Assembly: GCA_038087015.1 (NCBI GenBank)
Contig: JASBNA010000034.1
Span: forward strand, 1 to 64,000
DNA length: 64,000 nt
Direction: 5' to 3'
Source of the DNA: Cerrena zonata
Taxonomy: Eukaryota > Basidiomycota > Agaricomycetes > Polyporales > Cerrenaceae
The notes under the pieces were generated by a model. It ran no database searches, was not told the DNA's origin, and saw nothing but the letters and a program-made list of their open reading frames with translations. A program made the translations under genes and the position numbers. Positions 59,679 through 64,000 of this stretch are shown piece after piece; positions within the stretch are counted from its first letter, which is position 1, and each line of letters begins with the position of its first letter.

Positions 59679-60491
59679 ATGCCCCAGTGGTTCCTTCGCC
59701 TGCGTGTCTGGATTTACCACATCCTATCGCAACCCGTTAATGGTTTTGTTCGTGTATTCCGCTTCGGGTTGCCCTTCGTTCTCAAAAAAAGCGAAGGCTA
59801 CGTGAGCACCGAAGCCGACGCCCTTCGATTCCTCAACTCACAGTTTCGGGGCAAGGACCGTCTCCCTATTCCGAAGTTGTACGACGCCATCGCTATCGAC
59901 GGTGTCACGTACACCTTAATGTCTAAACTTCCTGGTCAAAGCATCGCTGAGGCCAGGGGAGGTGGTCGGCTTCCTTTCACTGCCGAGTTCTTCGACTCGA
60001 TCGCTGAACAGGTGGAAGCCATCCTTCGACGTGTTTGGGCTCTGGAGCAGCCACCACACATACGTGGTCAAGTCATGATGAGTGCAAGCGGCCACGGTGT
60101 GCTTACTGATTACAATTTCGGACATGGTTTGCTGGGCCCTTACACTGTCCTCGATTACTACGCCCTGGCTGTTGGCTATGGGAATGGGACATCTCTTGTT
60201 CATGACTACCCGGAGGCAGAACACACATTCCCCGCAGATCGTATTGTGTTCGCCCACACTGACCCTCACCTACAAAATACGCTGATCTCGGACGATGGCC
60301 GCGTTTGTGGGCTTGTGGACTGGGAGAATGCTGGGTGGTTTCCGATGACGTATCAATGGCAGCTTTTGCGAGCGAGGCATACCCATACCACGCTGCTGTA
60401 TATGCAGGCATGGGATCGCTTGCAGGTATCTGACGAAACTCGTGCGGCGAGAGCGTTGTTTGCAAAGATCCGAGCTGCAACTCCATTCTGA
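59679..60491 (+). CDS. APH-like (aminoglycoside phosphotransferase-fold) kinase
   Basis: An intronless gene, 270 residues. The catalytic loop and metal-binding motifs are clear: HTDPHLQNTLI (Brenner's motif with His-x-Asp and Asn) and LVDWENAGW (DxE-type metal ligand). The N-lobe has VLKKSEGYVSTEADALRFLN, with a candidate catalytic lysine. Fungal members of this fold are very numerous and their substrates are mostly unknown (choline- and sugar-like metabolites among them). Nothing suggests antibiotic resistance. It sits between the two copies of the duplicated promoter segment. The absence of introns in so intron-rich a neighbourhood hints at retrocopy or recent arrival. Confidence 0.88.
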   Translation: MPQWFLRLRVWIYHILSQPVNGFVRVFRFGLPFVLKKSEGYVSTEADALRFLNSQFRGKDRLPIPKLYDAIAIDGVTYTLMSKLPGQSIAEARGGGRLPFTAEFFDSIAEQVEAILRRVWALEQPPHIRGQVMMSASGHGVLTDYNFGHGLLGPYTVLDYYALAVGYGNGTSLVHDYPEAEHTFPADRIVFAHTDPHLQNTLISDDGRVCGLVDWENAGWFPMTYQWQLLRARHTHTTLLYMQAWDRLQVSDETRAARALFAKIRAATPF

Positions 60492-61009
60492 ATAGTAGAG
60501 TAGACTGCGTACCTCATTATATTTGTCTTCTATTCAATTCTTAACTCTAGTGACACTCGATAAACGGGTGCTCTCAATAGATCCTACACTTGCACCGGCG
60601 ACCCCCCGGTCGACCTACCTATGGCGCAGTGGCACTTCTTGCCGACGAGTAGTATAACAATGGACTCAGGACTATATACAGTGTGGCAGCTTCGGAGGAT
60701 AGTCTATAAATAGCTATTTCTGTAGACTGAGAGAAGTTATTACATTGGCGATATGATGCCAACGATGCCTACCTACTCGTCGTCATCAAGGGAAGTAGGT
60801 AAAGCTGTCCAAGCATCTGAAACATATTACACCAGTAAATTCTGAGTCTTGTTCAGAATGGTGCCAAGTGGCTTACCGGGAGTGGTGACATTGACGAAAT
60901 GCAAAGCGTGTTGATTGTAAAACAGTAACAGTGCTCTCTATTACAAAGGTAAACAATTCATGTTAGTATTAAACTCGAAGAAAAACTAGGTTCACCTGGG
61001 TGGAGGAAT

Positions 61010-61400
61010 GAAGGGTGTTTATTGCCCGCGTAATAGATCTGCAATGCGTTTTTGGTGACTTGACGGTCTAGTATATTGAGGCATTGAGAGAAGTCGGAGA
61101 TCCTCACTTAGGGTCTACCGCAATTATAAATGATAGGTATAGATTATATCGAAGAAGACATCCTCAGGCTGTTCACGTGTGAAGCACAGGGCTCGGTGTC
61201 ATCGGAGAACTATCTGATAGCCACAAAGTCGAGGATGCTCAGATGGATTCAGGGATTCTGCAGCTTCTTGTGGTCGGAACTACGAGACGACGGAATGCCG
61301 CTTGCTACGGCTTTCAAACTTAACAGGGCCTGGGGTCGCCGTGTGATGTGTAAAATCAAGGGTCCAGGGAGGTCCAGGGATTCCTCTTCCATCAGCGGGT
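61010..61400. repeat. Duplicated promoter segment, copy 2
   Basis: Matches 58318-58745 block by block (GCAATGxGTTTxGGTGACxTGA, GTGTAAAATCAAGGGTCCAG and others). No DUF6534-like coding sequence follows it, so this looks like the remains of a tandem copy whose gene was lost. Confidence 0.7.
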
Positions 61401-61468
61401 TAGGTAGAACCCTCCCAGCCCCTTTGAACCGGCCAACGCCGATGTAGCCTATGTAATGCCCAGTCGTA

Positions 61469-61801
61469 GTGTTTAATTACTTAAATGGCAATGTATTACC
61501 AATGTGTCCTATGTCGAAACGTGGAATAGCATTACAAAGACAACGCCTCGTTGTTCTGCCTATGTATGGCAATTTGATGCCCCGTATCGATATGGCAGGT
61601 TCTGTAGTTGGTAACATAGCCCGCCTTGACATGATCTGGCCGCCTTCCTCGGCTTACCATTTGAATAGTACACTGTTACTCAGAGTATTACAACATACTT
61701 TGGACATGCCCATGAAACTCTCAATGACTGACATTTCACGCACGCCAGATTTTGACCCGAAGAACAAACTTTATATTCAGGTACTAGTACTATTAGAATC
61801 A
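61469..61801 (+). CDS. Open frame with weak coding character
   Basis: 111 residues without introns (SKRGIALQRQRLVVLPMYGN, LNSTLLLRVLQHTLDMP). I do not recognise it; it may be a relic of the lost duplicate or a chance frame. Confidence 0.2.
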
Positions 61802-61912
61802 TGATGATAAACCCCTGAGTCCGAATAGTCTCCGCTCAGACTCGTTCAACTCGCCTACACCGTGATCCTGACCACTCAGGCTCCCTCCGAAGCATACCTA
61901 CTAACACCACCA

Positions 61913-63230
61913 CTAATTGCTGCACAGGTGACATCTAGTAACACCAGCGCGAGGGTACATCTTCTTCATCGACATGTGCATTACCTCTTCGCACACATCA
62001 CCATACATCAACATCGGATAGACTTTGACGTGGGTCAGACGCGAGCCCTCTTCCATCGATTCTAGGGCCGGTAAGTCATCATCTGAATCTGAAAGGTTCC
62101 CGTCCATTTCTGCCATGTTACTACTCACACCATTGACTCGGACAAGTTCATCTACTCCTCCCCTCTTCCGAATCGACTCGGATGACCCCAACGGCTTGAA
62201 TTCGACATCGAGAATCTCCTGGGATGGCTCATCCGGGTGCAAGTAGCTCACCCAATCGCCGTTTCGCACAGCACGAACCCTCTCCCCGTTGTAGATGGAG
62301 ACGCCAGTCTCTGTCTTCAAGTCGTTGTCCTCGATAGCCAGCGAGCCAGCGTCGCCGTGGGCCTCAATATCGTCTGAGTTCGGCATGCTTTCAGTGACCA
62401 AGTCATTGGGCACACGAACTTGTTTGTTTGTTCCATCACAAGCGATCACCAGCTTCAAACGCTCGAGTGCAGCACCGAGGAATGCCACTGACCGACGAGT
62501 CATGTCTGCGTGCTCCTGCATGAGGACCGCAGAGTGTCCCTGGTACGTGACAAGGTGATCAAGACAATCCACCAAAACAGCAGTTGCGTCTACGGCGCGA
62601 GCATCTGAGTTCGAGTCCCCGATCTCTAATAAACCAGGTACGAGCAGTCAGTATTGATGATAATCTTGCTCGTATTGAAGGTGAGCCAGGTGACATACCA
62701 TGACTATCATCTTTTGGGGCAATATTTTCCTTGTTTACCTCCGAGTCGGAAGCCTTTTCTAATACAGGTTATCAGTCAAAACGGTTCAAAAATCTTGAAT
62801 CAACAATAAGAATGTGACGTACGATGAGGTTCGGGACTCTCCTCCTTTGGCTCTTCAATGAGCTCACTAGCATCGTCCAGCTGAGACCCGTCAAACTGTG
62901 TAGCGATCCAGTCACAGCCACCGTCTTCGAGTTCGACAAGCTCCATCAGTACCCTCAAATCAGGAGGTGTCATTGGCGTGACAAACGGGCTTTTTGCATC
63001 GAATGCATGGGAAACATCCAACCGTTCGCCCTCGCTAGAGAACCAATGGCCATCCCTGAAGTTAAAACGCTGGAGGAGTGTTGCATGCTGCTCGGCAGTG
63101 AAGCTGTCTGCCCACTGGGAATCAGTGGTTTGCGAGTCAAGGGCTCCACCATGGGCAAACAAACTAAAATGTTGTTCAGACTCTATACCAGCTATTTTTT
63201 CATTGATCAAAAACGTACTCAGCTGTTTTT
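61913..63230 (-). CDS. Hypothetical acidic protein
   Basis: On the minus strand, two good open blocks: LEKQLSTFLINEKIAGIESE through FVTPMTPPDLRVLMELVELE and EEPKEESPEPHR (63230-62825), and VDCLDHLVTYQGHSAVLMQE onward (62575 to the stop at 61913). They join through a short middle exon (KASDSEVNKENIAPKDD) using GT-AG introns at about 62818 and 62700. The upstream end is uncertain: an additional frame from about 63360 (MHWQDRELDEGSYRPDSYAE) is one base out of phase. No conserved domain is recognised; the text is acidic and low in hydrophobic runs. It may belong with the right-edge ORF. Confidence 0.45.
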
Positions 63231-63491
63231 CCAATCCCTGTGGAGGACACCTTTCGACTCGGATTCACTCGACGGTCGGCAAGTTCATCGACCTGACTCT
63301 CAGCATAAGAGTCAGGCCTATAGCTGCCCTCGTCGAGCTCGCGATCTTGCCAATGCATTTTTTTGGATTGTTTTCTATGGGTGGGTGATAAGGTGAGTGG
63401 TCTGAGTCAAGCCTGAGCTTCTCCGGAGTCAGGGAAAATAGCTACCGGCCTCTCTGGACGCTCATCGGGCAATTTGAATGTTCATCCGTTC

Positions 63492-63513
63492 GGTTCACTT
63501 CAAAAAGTGAACC
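63492..63513. repeat. Hairpin, 9-bp stem with 4-nt loop
   Basis: GGTTCACTT-CAAA-AAGTGAACC. A perfect inverted repeat in the gap between the two right-end reading frames. Confidence 0.8.
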
Positions 63514-63617
63514 CATGCTTGACCTATCCGAGTCGGTGTAATTCCGATGAGTCTGAGTAATAGGACTCAGAGTACCAGTAGAGTTCACGTAGCTAAATAC
63601 AAATATTTCGACCATGT

Positions 63618-64000
63618 CTACAAGTCAGCGTACCCCAATGTATCATTAACAAGGTTAACAATTTCAGAATCGTCACCTTCAATATCATCACCGCTTACAT
63701 ATGTAAGTTCTTCTGCCTCGTCCTGCTCTTCCTCCAAGTCGTCTTCCTCGTCCTCCCCTTGCTCATCCTCTTCCAACTCATTTTCATCCTCGCCATCCCC
63801 CTCCACATTGGTAGAATTGTCATTACCGGTCTCGGTCTCTGTTGCCTGCTCCATGTTGTCTGCTGAATCCAGCGGGTTGGCCTCTTCGGGAATTGGATCA
63901 TTGATATCGACTTTAACATGACCAACTCCCCCTCCTCTGAAGCGCATGTACATGTCTCTATCCACAAAGCTAGCGGTCATCAGCAAGTGCAATCGCTATC
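63618..64000 (-). CDS. Partial acidic ORF, possibly transposon-associated
   Basis: An open frame that ends at 63618 and begins near the window edge (MTASFVDRDMYMRFRGGGVG). The RFRGGGVGH motif followed by a long Asp/Glu run resembles C-terminal proteins that accompany large basidiomycete DNA transposons, but I cannot name the family. A stop lies just upstream in frame, so a further exon beyond the window is likely. Confidence 0.35.

Noticed and set aside
59679..60491. An antibiotic-resistance (aminoglycoside) gene
   Set aside because: The fold is shared, but fungal APH-like kinases are large families with other substrates; nothing points to drug resistance.
62600..62625. GTTCGAGTCCCC, resembling a tRNA T-loop
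   Set aside because: No acceptor stem, anticodon arm or D-loop around it; it lies inside a minus-strand coding exon.
63547..63921. Plus-strand Ser-rich open frame
   Set aside because: Antisense of the acidic Asp/Glu run; Ser-rich text arises from reading the GA-rich repeat on the other strand.
1..64000. CRISPR arrays, operons or other prokaryotic features
   Set aside because: Intron-rich eukaryotic genes throughout; no spaced repeats or Shine-Dalgarno context.

Overview
The window is from a filamentous basidiomycete, most likely a mushroom-forming agaricomycete. The genes are densely split by short GT-AG introns of about 50-60 nt, often with exons of 6-15 nt. The gene content fits that group: a DUF6534-like multi-pass protein, an intronless APH-like kinase, a HET-domain protein, a heme-thiolate peroxidase, thaumatin-like proteins and an LRR-type F-box protein. 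Everything below was read by eye from translations and splice signals; no database search was run.

Layout. 1-333 is the end of a truncated gene. 1191-8922 is a head-to-tail array of three membrane-anchored S33 (tripeptidyl-aminopeptidase-like) serine hydrolases; the first copy carries three frameshifts, all in short homopolymers. 9585-9850 holds a remnant of an MDR-type oxidoreductase. 10213-15800 has a thaumatin-like gene, then Mago nashi and a TcdA/Tcd1-type tRNA t6A dehydratase (both minus), and a divergent PBDC1/Chp1 gene. 16360-20200 holds two related C2H2-type zinc-finger genes, the second interrupted by about 1.1 kb of unrelated DNA. 20314-27149 has three minus-strand genes: an F-box protein, an SDR and a CLN3/Btn1 lysosomal protein. 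27150-29756 is mostly empty.

29757-32389 encodes a six-helix membrane protein with a long disordered tail. 32729-42873 is a minus-strand block of Vps26, VWA8 (midasin-like AAA/VWA) and a HET protein. 43491-44939 is an aldo/keto reductase, and 46063-47320 is an unknown gene with apparent frameshifts. 48364-49658 is a second thaumatin-like gene with the same ten-exon architecture as the first. It is followed by a heme-thiolate peroxidase, Sof1/DCAF13 and, divergently, Rtf1. 56432-61410 has the DUF6534-like gene, the APH-like kinase and a degraded duplicate of the DUF6534 promoter. The right end carries low-complexity acidic ORFs of unknown, possibly transposon-linked, type.

How the genes fit together: most are single housekeeping genes (RNA processing, transcription elongation, retromer, tRNA modification, ribosome biogenesis) interspersed with duplicated accessory families (S33 hydrolases, thaumatins, zinc fingers, DUF6534). 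I did not find a coherent multi-gene system that is clearly new. The most unusual signals are the homopolymer-linked frameshifts, the conserved 6-7 nt micro-exons, the degenerate AAA2 site and shortened linker in VWA8, the interrupted zinc-finger paralog and the DUF6534 promoter duplication.
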